A stretch of 64,000 nt of DNA from Saccharopolyspora kobensis (GCF_900108315.1 NZ_FNVB01000006.1:1-64000), one strand, 5' to 3'; numbered from the stretch's first letter, positions 1-7,834 are shown. The notes: generated from the sequence alone by a model not told the origin. Translations and numbers: made by a program.

Positions 1-52
1 AAAAAAAAACGCTCACGGGCCTGAAACGGGAGGTCGGCGCCATCTGGCTTCG

Positions 53-334
53 CTACATCGGAATCAGGCGGTGGCGGCCGGTGCACTCCTCTTGCTCCGG
101 TGGCCAGGTGATGGGTTCCGGTGGTTGGTGGAGTGGCGTTTCGGGATGGCGGGTCTCGGCTGCTATCGCGTCGACGAGTTGCCACACCATCACCGTTCCC
201 GGGCCGGCGTGCGCGTGCTGACCGTTTCCGCTGCGCAGCGGGAGCAGAGCGATGATCGCGGCCAGGAGTGCAATCACGCTGAGCGCGACCAGCGCGTTGG
301 CCGGTGTTTGCACCAGGACGAGAACCGTTGTCAT
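53..334 (-). CDS. Small single-pass membrane protein, unknown function
   Basis: I do not recognise this gene. The 93-residue product begins at an ATG and opens with a hydrophobic stretch (about residues 3-33, rich in Leu, Ala, Val and Ile). A polar tail rich in Pro, His and Glu follows, so it is probably anchored in the membrane by its N-terminus. It lies on the opposite strand from the decayed DUF5753 regulator and the DUF397 gene to its right. An earlier in-frame start at 379 would add 15 residues, but they are polar and would sit before the helix, so I prefer 334. No family assignment is possible by eye, and a chance open frame remains possible. Confidence 0.45.
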   Translation of the reverse strand: MTTVLVLVQTPANALVALSVIALLAAIIALLPLRSGNGQHAHAGPGTVMVWQLVDAIAAETRHPETPLHQPPEPITWPPEQEECTGRHRLIPM

Positions 335-391
335 CACTGCGCACCTGACCTTGTTCGCGGCTTCGAAGCTGCCGCACACGATGCATTGGGC

Positions 392-592
392 AGCTCCGAC
401 TTCCTCCTGCTGGGTTTTCCCGGGGAGGAGCTACCGAGCGTGCTCTGGCAGGAATCGATCACGTCGACGGTGCTTACAGCAGACGCAGTAACGATTCGCG
501 AGCACTCAATCGCGCTTGCTGGCGCGACGTCGGCCGCTCTCAGTCGCGAAGAATCATTCGAGCTGGTCAGGAAGGCTACCAGCAACCTGTGA
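392..592 (+). pseudogene. 3' remnant of an XRE-family regulator with DUF5753 domain
   Basis: The frame ending at the TGA at 590-592 carries the typical C-terminus of actinobacterial DUF5753 regulators. It shows a FPGEELPSVLW stretch, then an ESITSTVL segment, and ends with a ...LSREESFELVRKA helix. Complete family members are about 280 residues with an N-terminal helix-turn-helix. Here no HTH can be found upstream in any frame, and the sequence before about 390 does not resemble the family. What follows at 613 is a DUF397 gene, the usual partner encoded immediately downstream, which supports the assignment. I infer that the 5' three quarters of the regulator was deleted. Confidence 0.6.
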
Positions 593-612
593 GCCCGTCC
601 TACAGTTGAGAC

Positions 613-816
613 ATGAGCATTACCCGCACTTCTCGGCGCTTATCCGAGGTTCGCTGGCGGAAGTCGAGCCGCAGCGCCAGCAACGCCCACTGCGTCGAGG
701 TCGCGGTGACGACAGATGTGGTCGGCGTGCGCGACACCAAGGACCGCGACGGCGGCACACTCATGTTCACACCCGAGCAGTGGGCCTCGTTCACCTCCCG
801 CCTGCAGCAGGACTGA
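613..816 (+). CDS. DUF397 domain protein
   Basis: The 67-residue product spans a complete DUF397 domain. The WRKSSRSASNAHCVEVA motif lies near residues 15-31, VGVRDTKD near 36-43, and a W..F pair near the C-terminus. DUF397 proteins are the small partners of XRE/DUF5753 regulators in Streptomyces and relatives, where such pairs influence development and antibiotic production. The biochemical role is not settled. The partner regulator just upstream survives only as a 3' fragment, so this gene may now be an orphan. The ATG at 613 lies 20 bases after the remnant's stop codon. Confidence 0.85.
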   Translation: MSITRTSRRLSEVRWRKSSRSASNAHCVEVAVTTDVVGVRDTKDRDGGTLMFTPEQWASFTSRLQQD

Positions 817-835
817 GGTGCCTGGTCCGGGTCCG

Positions 836-1010
836 TCACACGCCGGTTGTTCCGTCGGTGGCTTCTCGGATGAGGCCTGCGTGGCCGTTGTGGCGGGCGT
901 ACCCGTGGATCATGTGGAGCAGCACCGCTCGCAGGGGTGCCTCTGCGTTCCAGCGGGCGCTGTGCACCGTCACGTCCAGCGATTCCGCCGCCAGCTCGAT
1001 GCTGCGGACG
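836..1010 (-). pseudogene. 3' fragment of a duplicated DinB-family gene
   Basis: This stretch matches the 3' end of the intact DinB gene at 1617-2120 over about 165 bases, with roughly nine in ten bases identical and the stop codon in the same place (836-838). It encodes only the last 55 or so residues, including the counterpart of the [17 protein letters not shown] segment. No start or N-terminal part is visible towards 1060. It lies in the same orientation as the intact gene, and the two copies flank the VOC gene at 1133-1555. Confidence 0.85.
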
Positions 1011-1132
1011 TCTCACCCGCCCGGGCTCCTCATTCAACCCGGTGAATCGCTACAGAGGTGTCGTGGTTCGTCGGTAGCTTCGCTTCGCGGCGATCGAACA
1101 GCCCGATCGGTCGTATCACGAAGGAGCGTCAA

Positions 1133-1555
1133 GTGGGGTCTCAGGTCAATCCGTGCATCACGTTCAACGGCAACGCGCGGCAGGCGGTGGAGTTCTACCG
1201 GGAGGTCTTCGGCGGCGAGCTGGAGTTGAGAACTGTGGCGGACTTCGGCTCACCGGACTCGCCCAACGCTGACAAGGTCATGCACTCCCGTTTGGACACT
1301 CCCGCCGGCTACACGCTGATGGCATGGGACCACCCCGATGACAGGCCCGGCCACCCGCCATATCGGCCGGGCAACAATGTCGCGATCTTCCTCGACGGCG
1401 ACGACCTGGGGCTTCGCGACTACTTCGAGAAGCTGTCCGTCGGTGGCACCGTCACGCTGCCTCTGGAAAAGCAGGTGTGGGGCGACGAGGCGGGCTCGCT
1501 GGTCGACCAGTTCGGGATCAGCTGGATGTTCAACATCACCACCCGGAACCGCTGA
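1133..1555 (+). CDS. VOC-superfamily (PhnB/glyoxalase-like) protein
   Basis: The 140-residue protein has the PhnB-type vicinal-oxygen-chelate layout. The N-terminus reads VNPCITFNGNARQAVEFY (fold strand plus first helix), and two repeats of the beta-alpha-beta-beta-beta unit follow, ending in DQFGISWMFN. Members bind a metal and small molecules, and some act as resistance proteins or dioxygenases, but the substrate here is unknown. I chose the GTG at 1133 because AAGGAG sits at 1121-1126, six bases upstream. The longer frame from 1058 adds residues unlike the family. It sits between a DinB gene and a DinB gene fragment. VOC and DinB-type proteins often neighbour one another in actinobacteria. 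Confidence 0.8.
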   Translation: MGSQVNPCITFNGNARQAVEFYREVFGGELELRTVADFGSPDSPNADKVMHSRLDTPAGYTLMAWDHPDDRPGHPPYRPGNNVAIFLDGDDLGLRDYFEKLSVGGTVTLPLEKQVWGDEAGSLVDQFGISWMFNITTRNR

Positions 1556-1616
1556 TCGGCGACCGGGTCGCCTGCCTGCGCGGCCCACGGTCCTCACCTG
1601 CGAGACCGTGTGCTGG

Positions 1617-2120
1617 TCACACCCCGGTTGTTCCGTCGGTGGCTTCTCGGATGAGGTCTGCGTGGCCGTTGTGGCGGGCGTATTCGTGGATCATGTGGAG
1701 CAGCACCGCTCGGAGGGACACCTCCGCGTTCCAGCGGGCGCTGTGGACCGTCACGTCCAGGGATTCCGCCGCTCGTTCGATGCGGCGGGCGTGCTCCACC
1801 TCCGCCTGCCAGGCCTTGAACGCTTCTTCGCGGTCGGCTTTGCTCGCGTCGTAGGCCTGCTGGAAGTCGCCGGTGTCCGACCAGACCAGCGGGAGGTCGT
1901 GCTCTCCGTTGATCGTCCGGCGGAACCACGCCCGCTCCACCTCCGCCATGTGCCGGACCAGGCCGAGCAGCGTCAGCGACGACGTCGGCACCGGCTGGCG
2001 GCGGAGGTCCTCATCACCCAGCCCCTCGCACTTCATCGCCAGCGTGGCGCGGTGGAAGTCCAGGTGCGCTCGCAGCATCTCGCGCTCCGAACCGTTCGTC
2101 GGCGGGCTGATCCTCTCCAC
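1617..2120 (-). CDS. DinB-family protein (DUF664 type)
   Basis: The 167-residue product is a four-helix DinB-like protein of the usual family length. Candidate metal-binding histidines are seen in LLGLVRHMAEVER (first helix pair) and near the C-terminus in [20 protein letters not shown], the hallmark of the DUF664 subgroup. Some relatives are thiol-dependent S-transferases that use mycothiol or bacillithiol, so a mycothiol-linked role is possible in an actinobacterium but is only an inference. The start is the ATG at 2120. The gene's 3' end has been copied to 836-1010. Confidence 0.85.
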   Translation of the reverse strand: MERISPPTNGSEREMLRAHLDFHRATLAMKCEGLGDEDLRRQPVPTSSLTLLGLVRHMAEVERAWFRRTINGEHDLPLVWSDTGDFQQAYDASKADREEAFKAWQAEVEHARRIERAAESLDVTVHSARWNAEVSLRAVLLHMIHEYARHNGHADLIREATDGTTGV

Positions 2121-2254
2121 AGCTCTCCTTCGGTGTTGCGGCTATCCGGCCGCGTGATGGATTTCCACCCTACGACCAGATGTTGCACCAGCTCTCCGAC
2201 CACGGGCAGGCCGTGCGCAACGGCGTTCGGCACCGTTGCGCACGACGAACCCGA

Positions 2255-3955
2255 TCAAGCCGCGGCGAGCACTGCGCGGAGGCTGGCCGCGGTGGTGGAC
2301 ACGTCGATGCCCACCGACCAGGCCGTTCCGGAGTTCGTCCGGTACTCCAGGTAGGTGGCCGCGCGCGCTGAGCGGCCCGGCTCGATCGACTGCTGGATCA
2401 GGTTGACGATCTCCACCTCGCGGCCGTGCTGCGCCAGCATCAGCACCAGGGCGGACACCGCTCCTTCCGCCGTCACCTCGTGGGTCGTGGTCTCGTCTTT
2501 CGTGCGCAGCGTCGCGGTGAGGCGGTCACCGGACGGCACGTGCTCGACCGACCAGCCGACCAGCTCCACCGCCGGTTCGGGGTCCTCCAGGTAGGCCGCG
2601 GAGAACAGCTTCCACAGCGTGTCCGCGTCGACCTCGGTGCCGGTCTCGTCGGTGTGCCGCTGGACCACTCGGGCGAACTCGGCCTGCAACCCGCGCGGCA
2701 GCTCCAGGCCGTGCTCGGTCCGCATCAGGTAGGCGATGCCGCCCTTGCCCGACTGGCTGTTGACCCGGATCACCGCCTCGTAGTCCCGGCCGACGTCGTG
2801 CGGATCGATCGGCAGGTACGGAACCTCCCACCGGGCCTGGGATTCCGGGACGCCGGCTTCCTTCGCCCGCACCGCGTGCCGCTGGAAGCCCTTGCGGATC
2901 GCGTCCTGGTGCGTGCCGGAGAAGGCCGTGTAGACGTACTCGCCCGCGTACGGGTGCCGCTCGTGGACGCCGATCCGGTTGCAGTGCACGACGGTGTCGT
3001 GGATCGCGTCGACGTCCGAGAAGTCGATCATCGGGTCGACGCCCTGCGAGTACAGGTTCAGCGCGAGCGTCACCAGGTCGACGTTCCCGGTCCGCTCCCC
3101 GTTGCCGAACAGGCAGCCCTCGACGCGTTGTGCGCCCGCGAGCACGGCCAGCTCGGCGCAGGCCACGCCGGTCCCCCGGTCGTTGTGCGGGTGCACCGAG
3201 AGGATCACGTCCTCGCGGCGGTCGAGGTTCTTGCTCGCGTGCTCGATCTGGTCCGCGTAGACGTTCGGCGTCGCCACCTCGACCGTCGCGGGCAGGTTGA
3301 TGATGACCGGCCGCTCCGGGCAGGCGTCCCACAGGTCGATCATCGCGTTGCACACTTCGAGCGCGAAGTCCGGTTCGGTCAGGTTGAAGACCTCGGGCGA
3401 GAACTCGTACCTGATGCCGGGCCGGTCCGCGCCGCAGCGGAGCACGTCCGCACCGGCGCGGCGGATCAGCTCGCGCAGCTCGTCCCGTTCGGCGCGGAGC
3501 ACGGCATCGCGCCACAGCGGCGCGGTCGGGGTGTACATGTGGACGACGACGCGGTCCAGGCCGGCGATCGATTCGAAGGTGCGCTCGATGAGATCCCGCC
3601 GGGCCGGGGTGAACACCACGACGGTGACGTCCTCGGGAACCAGCCGGGATTCGGCCAGCAGGCGGACGAAGTCGAAATCGGTCTGCGATGCCGACGGGTA
3701 GCCGACCTCGATCTCCTTGTAGCCGATGGAGACCATCAGCTCGAAGAAGCGGCGCTTGCGAGCCGGATCCATCGGTTCGGCCAGCGCCTGGTTGCCGTCG
3801 CGCAGGTCGACGGGCACCCACAGCGGGGCCTGCGTGATCCGGTTCCGCGGCCACTCCCGGTCGATCTCGGCGACCGGTACGCGGTCGAAGGCGCTCCGGT
3901 AGCGGTGGTGGGGCATTCCCGATGGGCCCTGCGGATTCCAGTGGTGGGAGGTCAT
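2255..3955 (-). CDS. leuA: 2-isopropylmalate synthase
   Basis: The product (566 residues from this start) condenses acetyl-CoA with 2-oxoisovalerate, the committed step of leucine synthesis. It is the long LeuA form used by actinobacteria: a TIM-barrel catalytic domain followed by a C-terminal regulatory domain (about residues 430-566) that binds leucine. Visible motifs include the metal- and substrate-binding DLRDGNQAL near the N-terminus, [22 protein letters not shown] and [13 protein letters not shown] start it at the ATG at 3955, preceded by GGAAGGCGAG. An in-frame ATG at 3988 would add 11 residues. A leader peptide and hairpin precede it, and it is divergent from a GntR regulator. Confidence 0.95.
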   Translation of the reverse strand: MTSHHWNPQGPSGMPHHRYRSAFDRVPVAEIDREWPRNRITQAPLWVPVDLRDGNQALAEPMDPARKRRFFELMVSIGYKEIEVGYPSASQTDFDFVRLLAESRLVPEDVTVVVFTPARRDLIERTFESIAGLDRVVVHMYTPTAPLWRDAVLRAERDELRELIRRAGADVLRCGADRPGIRYEFSPEVFNLTEPDFALEVCNAMIDLWDACPERPVIINLPATVEVATPNVYADQIEHASKNLDRREDVILSVHPHNDRGTGVACAELAVLAGAQRVEGCLFGNGERTGNVDLVTLALNLYSQGVDPMIDFSDVDAIHDTVVHCNRIGVHERHPYAGEYVYTAFSGTHQDAIRKGFQRHAVRAKEAGVPESQARWEVPYLPIDPHDVGRDYEAVIRVNSQSGKGGIAYLMRTEHGLELPRGLQAEFARVVQRHTDETGTEVDADTLWKLFSAAYLEDPEPAVELVGWSVEHVPSGDRLTATLRTKDETTTHEVTAEGAVSALVLMLAQHGREVEIVNLIQQSIEPGRSARAATYLEYRTNSGTAWSVGIDVSTTAASLRAVLAAA

Positions 3956-4005
3956 CTCGCCTTCCGTGTTCGTCGGACGGGTCGCCACCGGCGCACGACT
4001 TCACC

Positions 4006-4045
4006 CCGCAGCAGGGGGCGCCGATGCGATCAACCCCTGCTGCGG
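4006..4045 (-). promoter_or_regulatory. Attenuator-like hairpin in the leuA leader
   Basis: A perfect 12-bp inverted repeat (4006-4017 with 4034-4045, 16-base loop) lies between the leader peptide start and leuA. The 5' arm in the transcript (4045-4034) lies inside the last codons of the leader peptide, so a ribosome finishing the peptide would mask that arm. No U-tract follows. Termination would therefore need Rho or a non-canonical mechanism, or the hairpin acts on translation. The arrangement follows the logic of leucine-responsive attenuation known for actinobacterial leuA, but the mechanism is inferred. Confidence 0.65.
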
Positions 4046-4074
4046 CGGGTAAGGCCGCGAGCTCCCAACCACAT
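4030..4074 (-). CDS. leuA leader peptide (14 residues)
   Basis: A short frame encodes MWLGARGLTRRSRG. Its two leucine codons are TTG and CTT, both rare in this genome, which suits a sensor of charged leucyl-tRNA. A minus-strand promoter (TTGTCT, 17 bases, TACGTT at 4087-4082) would start transcription within a base or two of this ATG, so the peptide is probably translated from a leaderless transcript. The stop at 4032-4030 lies in the loop of the downstream hairpin. There are only two Leu codons and they are not adjacent, which is weaker than classic leucine leaders. Confidence 0.55.
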   Translation of the reverse strand: MWLGARGLTRRSRG

Positions 4075-4081
4075 GATCGGC

Positions 4082-4116
4082 AACGTACAATAGATCAGGT
4101 CCTCAGACAACCTGAT
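4082..4116. promoter_or_regulatory. Divergent leuA / gntR promoters with overlapping operator
   Basis: On the plus strand a TACAAT box at 4086-4091 would start the GntR gene's transcript near 4098. On the minus strand TTGTCT (4108-4103 approximately) and TACGTT at 4087-4082 form the leuA leader promoter. Across both start regions lies the inverted repeat ATCAGGT (4094-4100) / ACCTGAT (4110-4116) with a nested GTC..GAC core, the size and style of a FadR/GntR operator. The adjacent GntR protein is the natural candidate to bind it, repressing itself and possibly leuA. Confidence 0.55.
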
Positions 4117-4132
4117 ATCTCTGGAGGCAGTC

Positions 4133-4810
4133 GTGTCGCTGCGCCGCTACCCGCTGTCGGAGCAGGCCACCGAGGCGATGTTGCAGCGCATCGCCGGCGG
4201 CGACTGGCCGGTGGGCGGGAAGATCCCCAGCGAGACGGCGCTGGCCGCGGAGTTCGGCGTGGGGCGCTCGACGGTCCGCGAGGCGGTGCGCGAGCTCGCG
4301 GGCCGCGGTGTGCTCGAACCGCGGCACGGCTCGGGCGTGTACGTGATCCGCACCGAAGCGGTCGAGGACTGGCCCACCACGGTCCGCAAGGCGGTGATCT
4401 CGGAGGTCGTGGAGGGGCGCATCGCGGTGGAGGTAGAAGCGGCCCGGCTGGCCGCGACCAAGCGCACCGCCGACGACCTGGTCGCGATCGAGCGGGCCAT
4501 CGCACGGCGATCGGAACTCCAGGACGGCACGCCGGAGGAGTTCGTCGACGCGGACATCGCGTTCCACCGCGCGGTGGTCGACGCCGCGCACAACACGATC
4601 ATCACGGGCTTGTTCGACTCGCTGACCGAGCGGGTCCGCGAAGCGATGCTGGACGTGCTGGCCCTGCTGCCGGAACCGCGTCCGGTGGACCACGCCGAGC
4701 ACCACGAGATCGTCGCCGCCATCACCGGCGGCGATCCCGAAGAAGCTGCCCGGACCGCCCGAGCGCACCTAGAGCAACTGCTCGCCCACGTCGCGCCCCC
4801 GCGATCGTGA
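4133..4810 (+). CDS. GntR-family regulator, FadR/FCD subfamily
   Basis: The 225-residue protein has an N-terminal winged HTH (about residues 8-75, with IPSETALAAEFGVGRSTVRE and the wing HGSGVYV) and a C-terminal all-helical FCD effector domain (about 85-218). FCD metal ligands are visible as Asp141/His145 in DADIAFHR, a His pair at 190-191 and His212. FCD regulators sense small organic acids or amino acids, and the ligand here is unknown. The GTG start at 4133 is preceded by GGAGG. It is divergent from leuA over a shared promoter with a palindrome. Confidence 0.9.
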   Translation: MSLRRYPLSEQATEAMLQRIAGGDWPVGGKIPSETALAAEFGVGRSTVREAVRELAGRGVLEPRHGSGVYVIRTEAVEDWPTTVRKAVISEVVEGRIAVEVEAARLAATKRTADDLVAIERAIARRSELQDGTPEEFVDADIAFHRAVVDAAHNTIITGLFDSLTERVREAMLDVLALLPEPRPVDHAEHHEIVAAITGGDPEEAARTARAHLEQLLAHVAPPRS

Positions 4811-4858
4811 GTGCTCGAACACCGTTGCGCACGCACGCTTTTCGGCTACGGTGACCGG

Positions 4859-5233
4859 ATGATCCTCCGCCACGTGACCATCGACTGCGCCGATCCGCAC
4901 CGGCTCGCCTCGTTCTGGAGCGAGGTGACCGGCTGGCCGCTCGCCGACGGCGACGTCCCGGGCGACCCCGAGGTGCTGGTGGTGGCGCCGGAACCGCAGC
5001 CGGGCATGCTTTTCATCCGGGTTCCCGAGGGCAAGCAGGTCAAGAACCGCATCCACTTCGACTGGATGCCCACCGAGCGCAGCCGGGACGAGGAGGTGGA
5101 GCGCATCCTCGCCCTCGGCGCAACCCTGCACGAGGACCACCGGAAGCCGGATGGGCTGGGCTGGGTCACCCTGCTGGACCCGGAGTCCAACGAGTTCTGC
5201 GTGGAGCGCAGCGCCGCCGAGCGCAACGCCTGA
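4859..5233 (+). CDS. VOC-family protein (glyoxalase-like, short form)
   Basis: The 124-residue product fits the glyoxalase-like domain family common in actinobacteria. It begins ILRHVTIDCADPHRLASFW and ends with DPESNEFCVERS. The two VOC half-modules are separated near residue 60 by VKNRIHFDW, where His and the C-terminal Glu would be metal ligands. No substrate can be inferred. The ATG at 4859 fits the family N-terminus, and the frame extends upstream to 4811 with residues that do not. It follows the GntR gene in the same direction after about 50 bases and could be cotranscribed. Confidence 0.8.
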   Translation: MILRHVTIDCADPHRLASFWSEVTGWPLADGDVPGDPEVLVVAPEPQPGMLFIRVPEGKQVKNRIHFDWMPTERSRDEEVERILALGATLHEDHRKPDGLGWVTLLDPESNEFCVERSAAERNA

Positions 5234-5282
5234 ACGCGCCCCGTTCAGGATCCGCGCGGTGAAGGGCACCGCGTTCCGGTCT

Positions 5283-5753
5283 TCACCGGGCGCCCTCGAC
5301 CAGTGCGGCCAGCTGGGTCGCGACCGTGCCCCAGCCGTCGGCGAAGCCGAGTTCTTCGTGCCGGGCGCGGGATTCCGGGTGGCCGTGGCGGACGACGATC
5401 CGGTAGTCCGTGCCGTCCGGGTGCTCGCCGAACGTGATCGTGGCGGTCATCGCGATCGGTGCCGGGTTCGCCGGGCGCCACGAGCTGTCGACCGCGTTGG
5501 TGAACACGATCCGCTCCATTTCGTCGACCGCGAGGAAGCACGCGTCCAGGTGCGAGACGAACTCCTCGCCGCCCTCGCTCATCCGCGTCACGAACGCACC
5601 GCCGGGCCGGACGTCGAGTCGGTCCACCTGGCAGCGCATCGGCGCCGGGATCCACCACTGCGCGAGCCGGGCCGGGTCGGTCCACGCGTTCCACACGGTC
5701 GCGCGCGGGGCGCGGATGATCCGCTCCAGGCCGAGGTCGAGGTCGGGATTCAC
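5283..5753 (-). CDS. SRPBCC (AHSA1-type) domain protein
   Basis: The 156-residue protein is a START-like/AHSA1 fold member. It opens with the RIIRAPRATVWNAWTDP signature, has WWIPAPM, and ends with the long helix FADGWGTVATQLAALVEG. Such proteins bind hydrophobic ligands in a cavity and are very often encoded directly after an ArsR-type regulator in actinobacteria, as here. The GTG start overlaps the ArsR stop by four bases (GTGA), indicating translational coupling. The cellular role is unknown. Confidence 0.88.
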   Translation of the reverse strand: MNPDLDLGLERIIRAPRATVWNAWTDPARLAQWWIPAPMRCQVDRLDVRPGGAFVTRMSEGGEEFVSHLDACFLAVDEMERIVFTNAVDSSWRPANPAPIAMTATITFGEHPDGTDYRIVVRHGHPESRARHEELGFADGWGTVATQLAALVEGAR

Positions 5754-6082
5754 GAGTTGTCCTCCTCCGTGACGAACTGTTCGAGGCGGTCGGTGCGCTC
5801 TTCCCAGATGCGGCGCTGCTCGGCGAGCCAGTCGTCGACCAGGTCGAGCCGCTCGCGCCTGAGCACGCAGGTGCGCACCCGGCCGGACTTGACCGTGCGG
5901 ATGAGCCCGTTCGATTCGAGCGTCCGCACGTGCTTCATGAACGACGGCAGGGTCATCGGGAACTCGCTCGCGAGGTCGCCGACGCTCATCGGCCCGCGCC
6001 CGAGGCGCCGCACGACGGCGCGCCGGGTCGGGTCGGCGAGCGCGACGAACACGCCGTCCAGCTGAGCCGAATACTGTGCCAT
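5750..6082 (-). CDS. ArsR-family winged-helix regulator
   Basis: The 110-residue protein is one winged-HTH domain. It begins LDGVFVALADPTRRAVVRRL and has the recognition region FPMTLPSFMKHVRTLESNG and the wing LIRTVKSGRVRTCVL. No metal-binding CxC motif is present, so it belongs to the metal-independent ArsR group typically paired with an AHSA1 protein. I chose the ATG at 6082 because the upstream extension runs through the operator repeats. It forms a two-gene operon with the SRPBCC gene and probably represses its own promoter through the repeats at 6086-6133. Confidence 0.9.
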   Translation of the reverse strand: MAQYSAQLDGVFVALADPTRRAVVRRLGRGPMSVGDLASEFPMTLPSFMKHVRTLESNGLIRTVKSGRVRTCVLRRERLDLVDDWLAEQRRIWEERTDRLEQFVTEEDNS

Positions 6083-6085
6083 GAG

Positions 6086-6133
6086 GCTAAGTATTGCCCG
6101 GCCGCAACACTTAGCGCAAGGGCTAAGTGTTGC
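6086..6133. promoter_or_regulatory. Triple half-site operator upstream of the ArsR gene
   Basis: Three 12-bp half-sites lie directly upstream of the ArsR start: GCTAAGTATTGC (6086-6097), GCAACACTTAGC (6104-6115) and GCTAAGTGTTGC (6122-6133). The second and third are perfect inverse complements six bases apart. The first and second form a one-mismatch inverted pair. This is a typical ArsR-type operator layout that could bind two overlapping dimers, probably for autoregulation. Confidence 0.7.
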
Positions 6134-6307
6134 GGCGGTATTTCTGCCGACGTGCCGCGCCCGCCGGAGCTGCCAGCCTGTTCGGGGCAGCACCGCATCG
6201 ACCGCAGAACCCCGGAACCCGCCAACGAGCGGGTGCCTCTGCCGCTGACCGACAGCCCGGTGTTCAGCACCGGCCCGGTCCGAGCCGTCACCGACGGCCA
6301 GCGGCGC

Positions 6308-6346
6308 GGAGCTCCGGCCCGGAGGGGCAGGCCGGGTCGGAGCTCC
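6308..6346 (-). terminator. Strong hairpin after the permease gene
   Basis: The arms at 6308-6322 and 6332-6346 pair over 15 bases with a single G-U and a 9-base loop. The hairpin lies directly downstream of the lactate-permease-type gene stop at 6354 and is a likely terminator despite having no clear U-tract. Confidence 0.7.
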
Positions 6347-6353
6347 ACTCGCG

Positions 6354-7760
6354 TCACGACACGACGACCGCCACCAGCGCCAGCGCGGCGTACACCGCGG
6401 CGGCCACGCCGAGGCCGAAGCGCAGCAAGGTGTGCTCCTCGGTCTTCGCGCGATCTCCGGCCACCGCCAGCACCAGCATGATCATCGGCAGCGAGGTGAA
6501 CACGGCGTGCCCCGCCGCGCTGTTCTGCACGGCCGCGAACCACTCACCGACCCCGCTGGCCGCTAGCCGCTCCTGCAGCGGCATCATCAGCGCGTTGCCA
6601 CCGACGTTGGACCCGGTGATGAAACCGCTGAGCATGCCGAGAGCGGGCGCGGCCAGCACGGCGACCAGCGGTGGCGCCGCCCCGACCGCAGCGCCCAGCT
6701 CGCCGATCATCCCGCTGCCCGCCATGAGCCGACCGAGCACGACGAATCCGGCCAGCGCGAGCAGCGGCCTGCCGACGCGGGCGAGCGCAGCGCGGACGTC
6801 CGGCCCGTGCAACCGCCCCCGGTCCAGCAGCAGCGCGGCGGCGAGCAGCGGCAAGCCCGGCGAGGACAGCAGCGCGAAACTGGTCTCGCCCGCGCGCAGC
6901 TCCAGCGGCGGAACTCCGAGCGCGATCGCCGCTCGGCTGGCGGCGATACCGCCGAGCACCAGCCCGTACGCCACCAGAACCGCACGCGGCGGCAACAGCC
7001 GCCCAGCCCCGGCGCGGCCCAGCACCAGCGCGATCGCGGTGGTCAGCAGCCCGGCGACGACCCCGGCCGCCTCGACCATGCCCATCCAGTTGAGCGCGAG
7101 CAGACCGAGCGACAGCATGCCGCCTACGCCCGCCGCCACCGCAGCGGAGAGGAACCGGCGTCGCGGCCGGACCAGCAGCGTCGCCCACACGGCCACCAGC
7201 GGGAAGACCAGACTGCTGGTGATCGCCGTCGCGGTGCCGAGCGCGGCGGTGCCCACGCCCGCCAGCGCGGCGCCGATGACGGTGGCCAGGCCGAGCGTTC
7301 CCCACGGCATGATGTTCATGCCGAGCATGGCCTGCCGCAGCGCCGTCGCCGGTGGCGCGAGCGCCAGCAGGACGGGCACGGTGACCAGCAGCGACACCCC
7401 GAACCCGGTGAGCGCTTCCACCGTTGGCGCGATGCCCGCGACGACCAGGGCGATCTTCGCCGGGCCGGGCAGCGGCAGCGCCCGCACCCACTCCTGCAGC
7501 GACCGGTGCACCTCCCGCCGGGTGAGGACCTGGCTGAGGTAGACGCCGGGCAGCATCACCGCGGCGGCGTTGAGCACCAGCAGCCCCGCGCCGCCCGCGT
7601 CCGCCGTCAGGTCCGCGGGCAGCGCGAAGTCCGGCAACCACCAGATCAGGGCCACCGCCAGCACCGTCCCGGCCAGCGCCGCCCAATGCGCGGGCCTGCG
7701 CAAACCGGTGATCATCACCAACACCAGGAGCAGCGGGGAAACCGCAGCCGTCCACACCAT
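6354..7760 (-). CDS. L-lactate permease (LctP)-family transporter
   Basis: The 468-residue protein is an integral membrane carrier with about twelve hydrophobic segments. Family signatures include GIAPTVEALTGFGVSLL, MNIMPWGTLGLATVIG and, in the second half, GMLSGFITGSNVGGNALM, which together identify the LctP group of lactate/glycolate:H+ symporters. It is somewhat shorter than the E. coli permeases (about 550 residues). The substrate is probably a small 2-hydroxy acid, but that is family inference. The ATG at 7760 has GGAAGG upstream. An AraC-type regulator lies immediately upstream on the same strand. Confidence 0.85.
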   Translation of the reverse strand: MVWTAAVSPLLLVLVMITGLRRPAHWAALAGTVLAVALIWWLPDFALPADLTADAGGAGLLVLNAAAVMLPGVYLSQVLTRREVHRSLQEWVRALPLPGPAKIALVVAGIAPTVEALTGFGVSLLVTVPVLLALAPPATALRQAMLGMNIMPWGTLGLATVIGAALAGVGTAALGTATAITSSLVFPLVAVWATLLVRPRRRFLSAAVAAGVGGMLSLGLLALNWMGMVEAAGVVAGLLTTAIALVLGRAGAGRLLPPRAVLVAYGLVLGGIAASRAAIALGVPPLELRAGETSFALLSSPGLPLLAAALLLDRGRLHGPDVRAALARVGRPLLALAGFVVLGRLMAGSGMIGELGAAVGAAPPLVAVLAAPALGMLSGFITGSNVGGNALMMPLQERLAASGVGEWFAAVQNSAAGHAVFTSLPMIMLVLAVAGDRAKTEEHTLLRFGLGVAAAVYAALALVAVVVS

Positions 7761-7834
7761 TTCGCTCGCCTTCCGTCGTGCGCTGGGCGAAGCCTCGCGC
7801 CGCGGAGGGTCGGCGGTCTTGAACGAAAGTCCCG

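Noticed and set aside
334..585. A minus-strand 83-residue frame that overlaps the small membrane gene's start (TGATG)
   Set aside because: The translation is Ser/Ala-rich without pattern, and the plus strand of the same stretch encodes a recognisable DUF5753 C-terminus, so the overlap is probably chance.
3956..4080. A T-box riboswitch in the leuA leader
   Set aside because: The leader is only about 120 bases and lacks a T-box core sequence and specifier stem. A short leader peptide with a hairpin explains it better.
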